Source of the DNA: a virus
IMG/VR virus record: IMGVR_UViG_3300017971_000615
Location: 1-31,883 of that record
Reading direction: 5' to 3' (one strand)
Length of the DNA: 31,883 nt
The notes beneath the pieces were generated by a model. The model did no database searches. It had not been told where the DNA came from and worked only from the letters and a program-made list of their open reading frames with translations. This document shows positions 7,978 to 18,300 of this stretch, piece by piece. Made by a program: the position numbers and the translations under genes. How positions within the stretch are numbered: position 1 is the stretch's first letter; every line of letters starts with the position of its first letter.

Positions 7978-9453
7978 ATGAGATTAAAATTAGGGCCTAC
8001 TGAAACTGTAGCACAGGAAAGTATTTCTAGTAGGTTATTGATTGATCAGGGAATTATAGATCCTGATTTCTTTCCAACTGTTATGTCAATTTATCCAGAG
8101 TTAACTCCATTAATGGCGTTACTTGACTTTAAAGGATTCAAAACTAAAGGAGTTGCTCAAAATGTTGGTTTAATGGAAGGTAGCAAGTATCGTGCTGTAT
8201 CATCTAACCACATTCAATTCCGTATTGCTAACAGTGATGTTAGGCGTGAACACTTCTCAGCCAATGCAGATGGTAAAACATTTGTAGACAGTGCTTCTTC
8301 TTCTTATCCTGGTCAGTATGGCCGTATGTTCTATATCTATCTGGATTCAAACTGGATTGGTATGAATGATGTTGCCCTGCTTGCTGATGGTGTAACCCAA
8401 TTATTCTTTGTTTCTGATGGAGAATGGGTAACCGGTGGTGTATGGGAATACAAAGTAAAAGTTGATGGATCCGTACATGAAGAGTATGTTGATCCACGGC
8501 TTATGGTAGAAGGTGATGAAATTCAACTTGCTACTACCAAATTCCCTCATGACTTCTCAGTTGGAGGTAATGAACGTCATACTTTTGGTGGATTTGGTGA
8601 TGCTTACTTGACTCTGCAAAGGTTTAAGTACAGCTGGTCAGGTACAGCAAAAGCAATGGACTCTAAACGTAAAGTTGAAGGTCGTTGGGTACAGTCAGGT
8701 GGAGATAAATCCAATATGGCTTTCTTACCAACAGCTCATGAAGAAATGATGAAGTGGGCCGGTAAAGCACTTGAATTCCAAATTCTGGAAGGTAAAGGAA
8801 CTGTTAATCGTGATGATAAAAAAGTCAAATTAACAGATGCTAAAAACCAGGAGATCCTTTCTGGTGATGGAGTAATGTATGCCGGTGATGGACCAATTGA
8901 ATTTCCTTTGAATGATGGTTGGACTCCAAAATCAATTGATGCTCTGCTTACAGATATCAATATGTATATCCGTCCTGATGAAATGGGACAAAGAGAGATT
9001 GCTTTCTTTATGCATCCAAAATCTTATTTGTCATTCCAAAGAGCTGCCAGGGAAATGGGAGTAACCATTGACTCTAACATTGTTGGAGAAGGTGGAGAAA
9101 AAATCATCAATAACACTTATGCAGGTTATGAGTTTGGTGGATTAAGAATGCTTGTTCATTCTTCCAGTGCTTATGATGGTCGTCCCGGAAAACTTCTGAA
9201 AGATGGTACTCGTTCTAATGAATGGGATGCTATTGGTATTCCTTTGGGATTAACTTCCGGTGGAGCAAGGGGTATTGAACTTGTACAACTTCGTCCTATG
9301 CAACAAGGTATGGTGGCCGGTATTGATTCAGGATTTGATTCCATTGCTACTGAAATAGATGGTAGTTCTCACCACGTTCTTTTACAGAACGGTGTAATAT
9401 CACAAACTCAGGTTGTTAAAGTAGGTCGTAACTGGGCTACAAACTTAGCATAA
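7978..9453 (+). CDS. Major capsid protein
   Basis: The 491-residue protein follows the scaffold-like gene after 22 bases, has the usual length for crAss-like major capsid proteins, and shows family-like traits: an N-terminal arm (AQESISSRLLIDQGIIDPDF) leading into a long helix, Gly-rich and aromatic beta segments, GEGGEK followed by NNTYAGYEFGGLRM, and a C-terminal RGIELVQLRPMQQGMVAGID. This fits an HK97-fold shell protein, with the hydrophilic insert at about residues 95-200 (rich in Tyr, Gly and Val strands) a candidate surface domain. C-ending codons such as GGC, TAC and CGT are more common here than in neighbours, in line with high expression. It probably shares the promoter near 6733. 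The AT-rich leader has no Shine-Dalgarno. The next gene follows after 36 bases without a clear terminator. Confidence 0.88.
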   Translation: MRLKLGPTETVAQESISSRLLIDQGIIDPDFFPTVMSIYPELTPLMALLDFKGFKTKGVAQNVGLMEGSKYRAVSSNHIQFRIANSDVRREHFSANADGKTFVDSASSSYPGQYGRMFYIYLDSNWIGMNDVALLADGVTQLFFVSDGEWVTGGVWEYKVKVDGSVHEEYVDPRLMVEGDEIQLATTKFPHDFSVGGNERHTFGGFGDAYLTLQRFKYSWSGTAKAMDSKRKVEGRWVQSGGDKSNMAFLPTAHEEMMKWAGKALEFQILEGKGTVNRDDKKVKLTDAKNQEILSGDGVMYAGDGPIEFPLNDGWTPKSIDALLTDINMYIRPDEMGQREIAFFMHPKSYLSFQRAAREMGVTIDSNIVGEGGEKIINNTYAGYEFGGLRMLVHSSSAYDGRPGKLLKDGTRSNEWDAIGIPLGLTSGGARGIELVQLRPMQQGMVAGIDSGFDSIATEIDGSSHHVLLQNGVISQTQVVKVGRNWATNLA

Positions 9454-9489
9454 GGGTTTGTTTTTTAATTTTTAAATTTTAATACTAAG

Positions 9490-10695
9490 ATGAATACACA
9501 GACACAAGATTTAGCAAATAAGGTTCATGTCGTTTTTATGACAAAACCTACTAAGAAACATCCATTCACTATTCCAATAACCAAGTTAAGGGACAGGGTA
9601 TTTATTACCGGCCAGGATTTGAGTTATAAGAAAATGATTGGAGAAGTAGATTTAACAAAAGAAGAAGAAGCCAAATATCCTGTAGTAATTGATCCTACAG
9701 AACATTATAAGGTTATTCATATGCAACCTCTATATCGTAATAATGATTATGATAAGGCAATAATTGATTTATTATTGCTTTCCGGTAGAATTGCAGAGTC
9801 TAAAGCCAAGTATGATGAAAAACCTGTAGAGTATGTTGGCTATCTTAAAGATGAACTCGCAGAGTCCAATGCTTTTATCGCAATTGAAGATGAACGCTAT
9901 GAAGCTGAAACAGCTGTACGTGAATCAACAATTGATGATTATAAGAAAATCGCTCTGATCGTTAATTACAGAATGGGTAAAAGTATTGATGTTCTCAATA
10001 TGCCTGATCAGTATGTTAAAGGAGAGTTAATCAAAGCAGCTAAAGAGAATCCTAAAGCGGTAAAAATGTGTTTCCCAAAATGGAATCCTGCTGTAGCTGA
10101 GGATATTTATATTCTTCAATTAATAAGACATAATATTTTAACCAGACAACCAAATGGAGATATCTATGATGGTGAAGAGTTTATTGGAGTAGGAATTGAT
10201 GCTGTAGGAAAATTCATGAAAATGAGTTCTAAAAGCCACTACCTCAACAAATGGAAAACCTTATTGGATAGGAAGCTGGGCTTAGTAAGTCAAAAGGTAG
10301 CTGAACAAGCAATTGATGGGTACAACAAGAATGACAGGCAGACTGAGTTTGATAATTTATTGAGTAAAGTAAAAGTTGCAATTGTAGATGAAAATCTATC
10401 TGCAGCTGAATACCATCTTGATAGGTTAACAACTGAGTTTGCTGATCTTCTTGAAATGGACGTTGAAGTGTCTCTCAATCAAAAGGTGGATGATCTAAAG
10501 CTTAAAAAAGTGGAAGATAAAACCCTGGCTGAGAAAAAGAAGTTCAGAGAATCTCTTGAAATACTAGACCTTAATGCTATTCAATCAAAGATAACCCATG
10601 GGAAAACTCCGTTCAAAAAAGAAGAATGTGAGAGTTTTTGGGAAGATAAGATGAAGTTAATAGAGTATATGGTAACTATTAAATTTTCTGAATAA
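9490..10695 (+). CDS. Conserved-position unknown protein after the capsid gene
   Basis: I do not recognise this 401-residue protein. Residues 1-80 are beta-rich (KVHVVFMTKPTKKHPFTIPI, then LRDRVFITGQDL), and the rest is mainly helical and charged, with a long helical stretch from about residue 240 to the end (QKVAEQAIDGYN, then LLSKVKVAIVDENLSAAEYH). There is no signal peptide, membrane helix or nucleotide-binding motif. It sits between the major capsid protein and the first ring/adaptor candidate, so an internal head or capsid-associated role is likely but unproven. Its stop overlaps the next start by one base (TAATG at 10693-10697), suggesting coupled translation. Confidence 0.7.
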   Translation: MNTQTQDLANKVHVVFMTKPTKKHPFTIPITKLRDRVFITGQDLSYKKMIGEVDLTKEEEAKYPVVIDPTEHYKVIHMQPLYRNNDYDKAIIDLLLLSGRIAESKAKYDEKPVEYVGYLKDELAESNAFIAIEDERYEAETAVRESTIDDYKKIALIVNYRMGKSIDVLNMPDQYVKGELIKAAKENPKAVKMCFPKWNPAVAEDIYILQLIRHNILTRQPNGDIYDGEEFIGVGIDAVGKFMKMSSKSHYLNKWKTLLDRKLGLVSQKVAEQAIDGYNKNDRQTEFDNLLSKVKVAIVDENLSAAEYHLDRLTTEFADLLEMDVEVSLNQKVDDLKLKKVEDKTLAEKKKFRESLEILDLNAIQSKITHGKTPFKKEECESFWEDKMKLIEYMVTIKFSE

Positions 10696-11435
10696 TGTTT
10701 AACACTGTAGAAGATATTTACCAGTCCTTTTTGGATGGTATTAGAATGGTAAAGCAAAGCGTTGTAAAGCGTGACAAGTTTACTAGAATCTGGAATGAAT
10801 GGGCCTTAAATCAATGGGTCAAAGATAATCTATCTATTAGAGAGGGTTTTGAGTATTCTGACAAGCAGATTGATGATTTGCAATCATTGATAGTTTCTAC
10901 AGATGGGATCTACAATTATAATGGAACTGTATTATATCCAATTGCACCGGTAAGTGGAAAGACTCATGTTTTTCCCTTGCCGACATTGGGTGTAGCTCTT
11001 ACTATTGTAGGTGATGTAACTGGAACAATTGTGTTTCCAAAGTTAAAATCATTGAAAAAAGTATGGGTTTATAATGGTTCTGAATGGATTGAATGTAGTC
11101 CCCTAAAAGCAATTTCAGAAGGTTTTACAAAGAAATCTTATTATACCGGACCTAATGCGACTAGAGTTTATTATAAGGTAATGAATAATACTGTACTTAT
11201 TGAAAATAATGATTCATTTGATCCTACTTCAATTAAATACGAGTATCTTCGTTATCCAAATACAATGGTTTACAATAGCTCCGGTAATGATATAACATAT
11301 ACATTAGATTTAGGTCAAGATCAACTTGAAGAAATAAGAGATATGGCTGTAAAGCTATATTTAGAAAGAGTTTCAGATCAAAGATACAAGTCCTTTTTTC
11401 AAGAGGATTTAGTAAAGAACATTTCCCAAATATAA
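10695..11435 (+). CDS. Portal-proximal ring/adaptor candidate
   Basis: This 246-residue protein begins with helices (NTVEDIYQSFLDGIRMVKQS), has a beta-rich middle (GVALTIVGDVTGTIVFPKLK, VWVYNGSEWIE), and ends with a helical segment (QLEEIRDMAVKLYLERVSDQ) near the C-terminus. That helix-strand-helix outline, with a YLRYPN turn before the last helix, is typical of head-tail connector proteins that stack under the portal in P22-like and crAss-like virions. The assignment as the first ring protein is by outline and gene order after the capsid gene; the exact ring cannot be named. Start is coupled to the upstream stop, and the gene ends 13 bases before the next. Confidence 0.55.
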   Translation: MFNTVEDIYQSFLDGIRMVKQSVVKRDKFTRIWNEWALNQWVKDNLSIREGFEYSDKQIDDLQSLIVSTDGIYNYNGTVLYPIAPVSGKTHVFPLPTLGVALTIVGDVTGTIVFPKLKSLKKVWVYNGSEWIECSPLKAISEGFTKKSYYTGPNATRVYYKVMNNTVLIENNDSFDPTSIKYEYLRYPNTMVYNSSGNDITYTLDLGQDQLEEIRDMAVKLYLERVSDQRYKSFFQEDLVKNISQI

Positions 11436-11448
11436 AATTTAAAAAATT

Positions 11449-12948
11449 ATGAGACGCTTAAAACATCCAAATAATGTTTTGCATTTCCCTACTCTTTCTC
11501 ACGTAGATGTAGGTCTTTATTACGATGCTAATTTAGCAAAAGCAATTCTTTCTTTTAAGAAAGATGGTATTAATCTTCCTGGTGGCGATTCTACTTTGAC
11601 AGCAGCTTCAGGCACACTTGCTTCTGGACTTAAAGTAGCCGTTGCCTATACAGATGATGGAATATTTAAAAGTAAATTACTTACTTTAAATGCCCCAGCA
11701 AAAGCTGAAGATATTTATTATAATTATGGTTTGACTATCCAGACCAATGTAAAATTACCAGGCGTAAGAACTCGTCATGATGGTAGGTTTGAAAAAACTT
11801 ATGGCGGTACCTTAGATGTTGTTGAAACATCCGGAGGATATGTAACTGATGCTTACAAACTTGAAATGGAAGATAACATCCTTGATTATATTACCAATGA
11901 TGTTGCAACCCATAGCCAGGAAACAGATCCAAGAGTAACTTTTGCAGGATCTATCGTTCAAGCTTTCAGGGTTTATAAAGTTGCAACTGCTCAGGCTGAT
12001 TTATCAGGAACCAATGTTGTTTGTACTTATACTCCTTCTGATGGTGGATCTGATGTAACAGTAACACTTGATCAGGCTACAGCTATACTCAATGTAGATG
12101 CTGCTAATACTGATCTTGCTTCTGAACCAGTTATTGTTGTTGCAGGTGGAGCAAGTACTTATTATTTCATTGGAACAACAGCTGGTGATAAGTGGTATTT
12201 ATCAACTGCTACTTCAACTTATTCCGGAACAACTACTCGTCATATTGCTCTTGTAGCAAAGAATGAAGAGGTTCAGTTTGATGTTGAGTATATGGCAGGT
12301 CAATGGACTCAGCAAAATTATGGCTGGCAACGATTGACTTATGTTGATAGTGGTAATACCTCATGGGTTGTTAATGGTACTGCTGAAACAATTGCTACTG
12401 GTGCCAATGCTGCTGCTTTTGTAGCTAATATTGTTGCGGGAACAGCCGGTGCTGCTGGATATGTTTATGCAAGTAAACAGTTAAATGCTTCTACTACTGT
12501 AGATGTATTGTTCCTTGAAGATGCTTATGATTATTACATCAAGCCAAATGACACTTACTTTACTTCTGTAAATACTACAAACTACCAAATGTCTAGTACA
12601 ACAGGTAGATATCCTTCGCTTACTTCTGATGAAGTATTCCGGGTAGTGTTTAACAAGAAAGATGGAGGAAGGTTATCAGCAATGATGAGACTTGATCAGC
12701 CTGCAGCTAATACTACTTATGCCAAATATTCAATCAAATGCAATTTTGATATTTATGGTGAGCCTTTAGCTTCGGAAGACAGTACTTATGTGAATGAAGT
12801 ACACATTTATATGCCTAAAACAGTGGCCCAGACTGATTACTTTGATGCTTCAGATCTGTATACTGATTATGGAGATACACCTACACCTGATACTACTTTT
12901 GAAGAGTTGATAGGTTTCTGGTGTGATTTGGCCGTTACTTCATGGTAG
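11449..12948 (+). CDS. Large Thr/Ala/Gly-rich virion structural protein
   Basis: A 499-residue protein with low charge, no predicted membrane segment and a marked excess of Thr, Ala, Gly, Val and Tyr, as expected for an all-beta virion protein. The N-terminus (MRRLKHPNNVLHFPTL) is basic. Residues about 195-330 form Thr/Ala-rich strands (TATSTYSGTTTRHIALVAKN, then ANAAAFVANIVAGTAGAAGY) resembling a surface or immunoglobulin-like insertion, while the last third (PSLTSDEVFRVVFNKKDGG to the acidic TPTPDTTFEE tail) is more conserved-looking. It lies among connector genes, so a tail hub, tail tube or head decoration role is possible. The MRRLKHPNN leader has no signal peptide features. The gene ends 29 bases before a strong hairpin. 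I cannot name the family. Confidence 0.6.
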   Translation: MRRLKHPNNVLHFPTLSHVDVGLYYDANLAKAILSFKKDGINLPGGDSTLTAASGTLASGLKVAVAYTDDGIFKSKLLTLNAPAKAEDIYYNYGLTIQTNVKLPGVRTRHDGRFEKTYGGTLDVVETSGGYVTDAYKLEMEDNILDYITNDVATHSQETDPRVTFAGSIVQAFRVYKVATAQADLSGTNVVCTYTPSDGGSDVTVTLDQATAILNVDAANTDLASEPVIVVAGGASTYYFIGTTAGDKWYLSTATSTYSGTTTRHIALVAKNEEVQFDVEYMAGQWTQQNYGWQRLTYVDSGNTSWVVNGTAETIATGANAAAFVANIVAGTAGAAGYVYASKQLNASTTVDVLFLEDAYDYYIKPNDTYFTSVNTTNYQMSSTTGRYPSLTSDEVFRVVFNKKDGGRLSAMMRLDQPAANTTYAKYSIKCNFDIYGEPLASEDSTYVNEVHIYMPKTVAQTDYFDASDLYTDYGDTPTPDTTFEELIGFWCDLAVTSW

Positions 12949-12976
12949 TTTATTTTTTTTGTATGTAATGGGAAAA

Positions 12977-12992
12977 GGGGACTTCGGTCCCC
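12977..12992 (+). terminator. Perfect GC stem with UUCG tetraloop
   Basis: GGGGAC-TTCG-GTCCCC forms a 6-bp perfect stem closed by a C(UUCG)G tetraloop, the most stable common RNA tetraloop. An outer GGG (12970-12972) can pair with CCC (12998-13000) across an internal loop. It lies between the 499-residue structural gene and the next gene. Only a short weak T run (TTTAAAA) follows, so it may be a Bacteroidota-type terminator, a partial attenuator, or a 3'-end stabiliser or processing site for the capsid-region messenger. Confidence 0.5.
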
Positions 12993-13014
12993 TACATCCC
13001 TTTAAAATAAAAAT

Positions 13015-13695
13015 ATGAAAACACTCAATCAATACGCAGAATCTATTATGATAGCTCTTAAGCAAGTAACTGACGAAAGTTATTTGTCCGGAAAAGAAGA
13101 GTGGATAAAAGATAAAATTAAAGATGTTAGGAATACACTTGCAAGAGAAGAGTTTTCAAACAATAAATATATTGATCCTAAGTATTATACTAAGCTTGAT
13201 CTTTTAGTTGAGTGTGATGTTAAAACTGTTACTGTTGGAAAAACTACAATTACAAGCAATGTAAAACTGGCAAGGATTGAATTGCCACCACTTATAAGTA
13301 GAGTTGGAGAACCGGTAACTTATATTGGAGATGATAATATACTTACTCCCGGATTTTATATTACAAGTTTATCAGGTCTAAATTCAAGTGATGCTGCTCA
13401 ATTTGTCTCCATGAAGCCATTAGCTGCCCGTGTAGGACCGTATGTATATTTAAAGAATATGCCAGCTGGAATGACAAATGCAACTGTTATAGCGGCTCTA
13501 AATGATCCAACTGATGATCCTAATTATTCAGATGATGATCCTTTTCCGGTAGCTTCTGAATACAAATTAGAATTACTTGTTAAGCAAGATATTTTAGCTG
13601 GATGGAATATTCCACTTGATGTTTTGCATAATGAAAATGATGATTCTATTCCTAATTCTAAAAACATGACAAATGCCAGCAGGGATAACAAGTGA
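13015..13695 (+). CDS. Ring/adaptor (connector) candidate
   Basis: A 226-residue protein with an N-terminal helical region (LNQYAESIMIALKQVTDESY, then EWIKDKIKDVRNTLAREEF), a beta-rich centre (CDVKTVTVGKTTITSNVKLA) and a segment near residues 170-200 reading YSDDDPFPVASEYKLELLVK, which is followed by a helix. Acidic turn plus FPVASEYK and a helix is a pattern often seen in connector and tail-adaptor proteins of podoviruses. It probably forms one of the rings between portal and muzzle. It starts 22 bases after the UUCG hairpin in an A-rich leader, and its end overlaps the next gene by 23 bases. Confidence 0.55.
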   Translation: MKTLNQYAESIMIALKQVTDESYLSGKEEWIKDKIKDVRNTLAREEFSNNKYIDPKYYTKLDLLVECDVKTVTVGKTTITSNVKLARIELPPLISRVGEPVTYIGDDNILTPGFYITSLSGLNSSDAAQFVSMKPLAARVGPYVYLKNMPAGMTNATVIAALNDPTDDPNYSDDDPFPVASEYKLELLVKQDILAGWNIPLDVLHNENDDSIPNSKNMTNASRDNK

Positions 13696-14161
13696 TGGTA
13701 AAACCTTTTTTACCGCAATAGCATATCTTGAAATTAAAGGGGAAAACGATATTTCAATATTCTATTTTCAGAACAGGTGGCAGTATGTTTATACTGATAC
13801 CAAATGGATGTATATTCAATCTGATGATATAGATGGCCTGGTTCCTAATGGACTTAATTATGTGAATTGCTTACATTATAAAGTTGAAGGAACTGATGGA
13901 GAAGATTATTGTTGGGTTCCTTCAATATATACCTCAATAGAAGAGTTACGGCCTATAGAAGAACAGGATTGGAGAGCATGGCAAGAAAATGTTATTTCTG
14001 ATCAACCAAAAGATCATATTAAAACCTATAAAAACTTAACTGGTATTGATCTTGAAAAAAGAAGAATACCTGGTCATAATGGTTATGAGTTTTATAAAAA
14101 AGCTTTAACTGAACGATACAAAAACAATGGAAAACAATATGGAGAAACAATTCCAAAATAG
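13673..14161 (+). CDS. Unknown small protein in the connector cluster
   Basis: This 162-residue protein has a beta-rich first half heavy in Trp and Tyr (ISIFYFQNRWQYVYTDTKWM) and a helical, charged second half (RKALTERYK-like tail: YKKALTERYKNNGKQYGE). I recognise no family. It overlaps the upstream connector gene by 23 bases in a different frame and the downstream gene by 35 bases, so it is locked into the cluster and probably made at a fixed ratio with its neighbours. The start is the only ATG in this frame near the overlap. A tail or connector accessory is the most likely role by context. Confidence 0.6.
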   Translation: MPAGITSDGKTFFTAIAYLEIKGENDISIFYFQNRWQYVYTDTKWMYIQSDDIDGLVPNGLNYVNCLHYKVEGTDGEDYCWVPSIYTSIEELRPIEEQDWRAWQENVISDQPKDHIKTYKNLTGIDLEKRRIPGHNGYEFYKKALTERYKNNGKQYGETIPK

Positions 14162-14639
14162 ATTTAATAAGATTAAGGATTTTGTCTTTAATTATCCTGA
14201 TGGATATAATATTACATCATGGGAAAAGCTATTTGGAGATTGGCTAGTGAAAGCAAGGAAAGGCTACTTAAAAGCAAGGTCAAGAAGTAGCATTGCAGAA
14301 ATGTTCATAGGAAGAGTTGTGAAATCATTTAACAAATTACTGTTAGATGATATTTTGTTTAATCATGTTATCTTTTCTTTTCCTTTTGAAAAGATGTATA
14401 TGTTTATTGCACAAAAGCCAGAGAAATCAAAAACTAAAAAAGTTTATTTAAGCACTGGTATGTATAATGTCGGTGTTTACATTTATTTTTTACCCAGCGT
14501 TAGAAAAAGAGTAGAGTTTAAATATATATACCCCATTGGTATTTACAGGAGTGAAATTAACAAAGCGTTAAAGCAAGGCCATAAATACCCCAGATATGAA
14601 GATGTTATTGCCTTTATAAATAAAAACGTATATGATTAG
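14127..14639 (+). CDS. Unknown basic protein in the connector cluster
   Basis: The 170-residue protein is strongly basic and aromatic (KARKGYLKARSRSS, then SFPFEKMYMFIAQKPEKSKT), without signal peptide or clear membrane helix. I do not recognise it. The first ATG (14127) follows an A-rich leader and gives a 35-base overlap with the preceding gene; an internal ATG at 14139 would shorten it by four residues and leave 23 bases of overlap, so the start is uncertain. The TAG stop overlaps the next start by 8 bases. The basic character would suit contact with DNA inside the connector or packaging of DNA ends, but that is speculation. Confidence 0.6.
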   Translation: MENNMEKQFQNRFNKIKDFVFNYPDGYNITSWEKLFGDWLVKARKGYLKARSRSSIAEMFIGRVVKSFNKLLLDDILFNHVIFSFPFEKMYMFIAQKPEKSKTKKVYLSTGMYNVGVYIYFLPSVRKRVEFKYIYPIGIYRSEINKALKQGHKYPRYEDVIAFINKNVYD

Positions 14640-15315
14640 TTCAGTATATTTTACTTCTCCCGAAATCATTCAAAATAAGTTAGTAAGGAGATACCGCAAA
14701 ATAAAAGAGTTTCATATTGATGATATTGTTGAATGGTGTGGTGATGTTGAAACAAACTATATCAATGACGTGGATCTTATGGTCAGGTTTAAGAATGTTC
14801 CCCTAACAGTTACAAATGGCAATGTATTACTCCCTTGTAATATTCATAGGATAATTGATGTTTATACAGAAGGAGATAGGATAATTGACTTTAAGCTTAA
14901 TTCATCCGGAGCCTACATGACTGATTTAAAATACCATGACAGCTTTGATTCAGAGTTTGATGAAACAACAATTTATCTTAACTATGTTGGTATTCCCGTA
15001 GATCCTGAAACAGGATATGTTTTAATAGCAAAAGGACATGAAATTGCTTGTGAAACTTTTTGCTTAATGAGGGCATTTGAGGAAGATGTTGCCATGGGTA
15101 AATTTAATATGAACTTTTGGGCCAGGTGGGAAGCACAGTTTCCTGGTCAGATCATAAATGCTTTGTCAAATCCATTCAGGCATAAAACACAGCAACACTT
15201 AAAAGATCTTGAAACAATTCGTTTTAATGCTTTGCCAAGGATAGGAAAGGTTGAACTTTCTCATGAAATGTTTGATGATAATGGAGTTATAGTAATACCA
15301 GAAATACAAGAATAA
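14632..15315 (+). CDS. Ring/adaptor (connector) candidate
   Basis: A 227-residue protein with an N-terminal helix (SPEIIQNKLVRRYRKIKEFH), beta segments (VDLMVRFKNVPLTVTNGNVL, IIDVYTEGDRIIDFKLN) and a C-terminal helix pair. The stretch TTIYLNYVGIPVDPETGYVL followed by a helix with two Cys and several aromatic residues (HEIACETFCLMRAFEED) closely follows the outline of podovirus head-tail connector proteins, where a YxxxPxDxxG turn precedes the last helical hairpin. It likely forms the last ring before the muzzle. The stop and the next start share one base (TAATG at 15313-15317), tying its translation to the muzzle-like protein. Which ring it is cannot be told here. Confidence 0.65.
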   Translation: MISSVYFTSPEIIQNKLVRRYRKIKEFHIDDIVEWCGDVETNYINDVDLMVRFKNVPLTVTNGNVLLPCNIHRIIDVYTEGDRIIDFKLNSSGAYMTDLKYHDSFDSEFDETTIYLNYVGIPVDPETGYVLIAKGHEIACETFCLMRAFEEDVAMGKFNMNFWARWEAQFPGQIINALSNPFRHKTQQHLKDLETIRFNALPRIGKVELSHEMFDDNGVIVIPEIQE

Positions 15316-18300
15316 TGGATACTGTAAACAGATTTTCAGGACCGGTAGTTAGTGATGTTGATTATGCTGATGTCAAGCCTAATCAATTATCTTTTCCTTC
15401 TTTAAATATAAGAATTTATAATAAAGCTGGGCAGGGTTTTATTGCTACTAATGTACCAGGAAACAAATATGATGAATCATCAAGTGTTGGTTTTAAATTA
15501 TCTGAAGGTTATGTTGGAGTTGGTGGAGCAGAACATAATGGGATTGCTTATATCCTATCATGGAATGAGGAAGATCAAACAGGTGAAATAGGTGTATTCC
15601 CATCTCCAAAACAAGTATCTTATGATGAATTTGGAATTGTCTCATTAAATACCTCTCTCAGTGGCTTTGAGAGAACGTATAAGGCGTTATCTAATTTTAC
15701 AGGTGCCGGAGGTAGCAGAAGAATACTTCGCTCTACACAGCTTGATTTTAATCTATATAGCCAGGATGTTATTATTAAACCTTCATACGATGATTCAGTA
15801 GATCTTTATATCTGTAATGGGAGAACTCCAAACATTGTTATTAATTCTGGATTTGACTCTGATGGTATTATAACTGAAAGAAGAATTGAAGAAGATCAGT
15901 TTAATAGCACAGTAAGGCAAATATTATCAGTAAATAAAATGGTAACTATGGAGTTAAATGACATTAGGGATAATGGTATTTTTACTCCCGGGAATTACTT
16001 TGTTTATGTTAAATTTCTTGATGAAAATTATAATTCTACAAAATTCTTTACTTCAATTGGCCCAATCTGTATTAATGCAGGAAATGATATGTATGATTCA
16101 GAGGGATTACAAGAAAGGGATTTCCTTCAAGATTTGACAAACTATACTGATAAGTCAATTCAGTTAAAGATTGATCCGGCCAGTATTGATGATACTTATA
16201 CTTATATGAAGTTTTATGTTATCCGTTACTCTGCTTATCAGGAAAACGGAATAGCAACCACTGATATATATGGTATTAATAAAGAATTTCTGATTGAAAG
16301 TGTAATAGGAGATAATGGACTTGTTGAGATTACAGGAGCTGAAGATACTATTGTGGCAACTTATGATGAGATTCTCGCAGTAAGTTCTATTTATAATATT
16401 TCAAATGCACATGATATTATCAATAAAAGATACCTTGGTGTTAACTGGAAGAGTGAAGTAAATTTTACAAAGGAAAAAAGTGATGCTTTTGCTGCTTTTG
16501 CACAATTAATAGATACTTCGTTTAATTGTACTTCTACAATAGGTGATTATGATTTTGCGTTAGGAAATTGGAGTCCTTTTGGGTATAAAGTTCCGGAAAG
16601 GGTAACTACTAATCTTGGTTATTTTGATGGAGAGATATATCCTTTTGCTATAAGATTTGTTTTTAAAGGTGGTGCTGAAACAGATCCTTATCCTATTAAG
16701 TCAAAAGACCTTTTGGAAGGTGTTGTTCCTTCTGCAGAAACATTAAAAAAAGGATTGATTAGATTTCCCAACGAAAAACAAGTAATAGGTTCCGGAGCCC
16801 CAGATCAATTTGATCAAAGTTATATTTTAAAAGCTTATTTTGATATTGCAAGTGCAATGGCTTATGCCAATGGGAATAGTTTATTTGATGAAGTACTCGG
16901 GTTTTATTTTGTAAGAGGTGAAAAGCTTGACAATCTTGTTGCACAGGGAGTGATGTTTAATGTTTATGATAAGATATCTGGGACACAGGGAACACTTTAT
17001 TTTGATGGGGGAGATGGTGGAGAGCCTGGTGATGCCAAGATGATTCCTATGCCGAGGAAAACATTTCCTTATGCAAACAGATTTCTTGATGGCAGTACTG
17101 TTAAAAGAACTTACTTTTCCCAAACAACTGAATACTCTCCTGTAAAGAGAACAGACCATTTTGCTGTCTATTCTTCAGATGCTTTCTTCTCTAATCTAAA
17201 AGTACAGGAAGGAATAGATCATTATATGAAAGTGATTTATACAATATCTGATACACAAGATTATTTTAAAAGCAGTGGTTACAGTCCTTTATTGTATTTT
17301 TCTGTACAAAAGAAGTCACATACCTATGCAAATTATCCTAATTCTTATAGGGTAAAAGCTTTTAATATAGGCCAGGGAATTTCTAATTCAGCAAGTGGAT
17401 TTGTTACAGCATTACTTGATGGAGAAACAAACACTAATGACAAAAAAGGATTTAGTACAAAAGCTGATGCAGCTGATGAGACTTATACTTATAACAGAAG
17501 TGTATTTTCTCCTAAATATATTGGAATAAAATTAGAGGATGGAGCAACAATTGATTTGCCTGATGGGAATTATGCAATTGTTAATATCTATAAGCAAGAA
17601 AATGATAGTGATCTTTTTGAAAGCAAAGCTCAAAGTTTTGATCCTACTGTAACTTCTTATTCAAGAATTTCACAGGCATTAGAAATGACTACTGCTTTAG
17701 ATGATTTAATACTCTCTGGTGGAGATAACTTCAAACAAAGGGTTTATTTCCGGCAAATGAGATATTTTGGATTTGATGGTGATGCTGACCATATATCTGA
17801 CAATAATGTTAATTATAAGCATGGCTGTCTTTTTGGATTTATGATGTCATCTAAGTTGAATTCAGCAATGAGGAATACTGTTGACTATAAAGATTCATCT
17901 GATACAACAAGAACATATCGTTATTATCCTGAAATACTTCAAGATGGAGAAGGTGCTGATCAATGGGTTTTGGATAGTGAAAATGAAGAAGATGCAGTAG
18001 AGGCTTTTCAAATTAATGATGGCTACAATATTACGTTAAATCCAAGAGTTGCATTAGGAGTAGATAGTAATAAAAATATCCTAGATCCATTTAAAAAGAA
18101 TAGAGGATACTATACAAATCCATTAATTTCCGGAAGCATTACAGATCAGTTTCGTGAGTTTTCCAGTTCTAATTATCGTGATTTCTTAGTAGAAGATAGT
18201 CCAATTTTAAGAGTTATTGAATATAAGGGAAGAGTAATCTGTATTACGAGAAATAAAATATTCCAAGTTTATGTAGATGATAGGCTTGTACAAAGTAATG

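Noticed and set aside
16881-17159. 92-residue frame on the - strand inside the muzzle-like gene
   Set aside because: No start context or family resemblance, and it is fully covered by a strong + strand gene.
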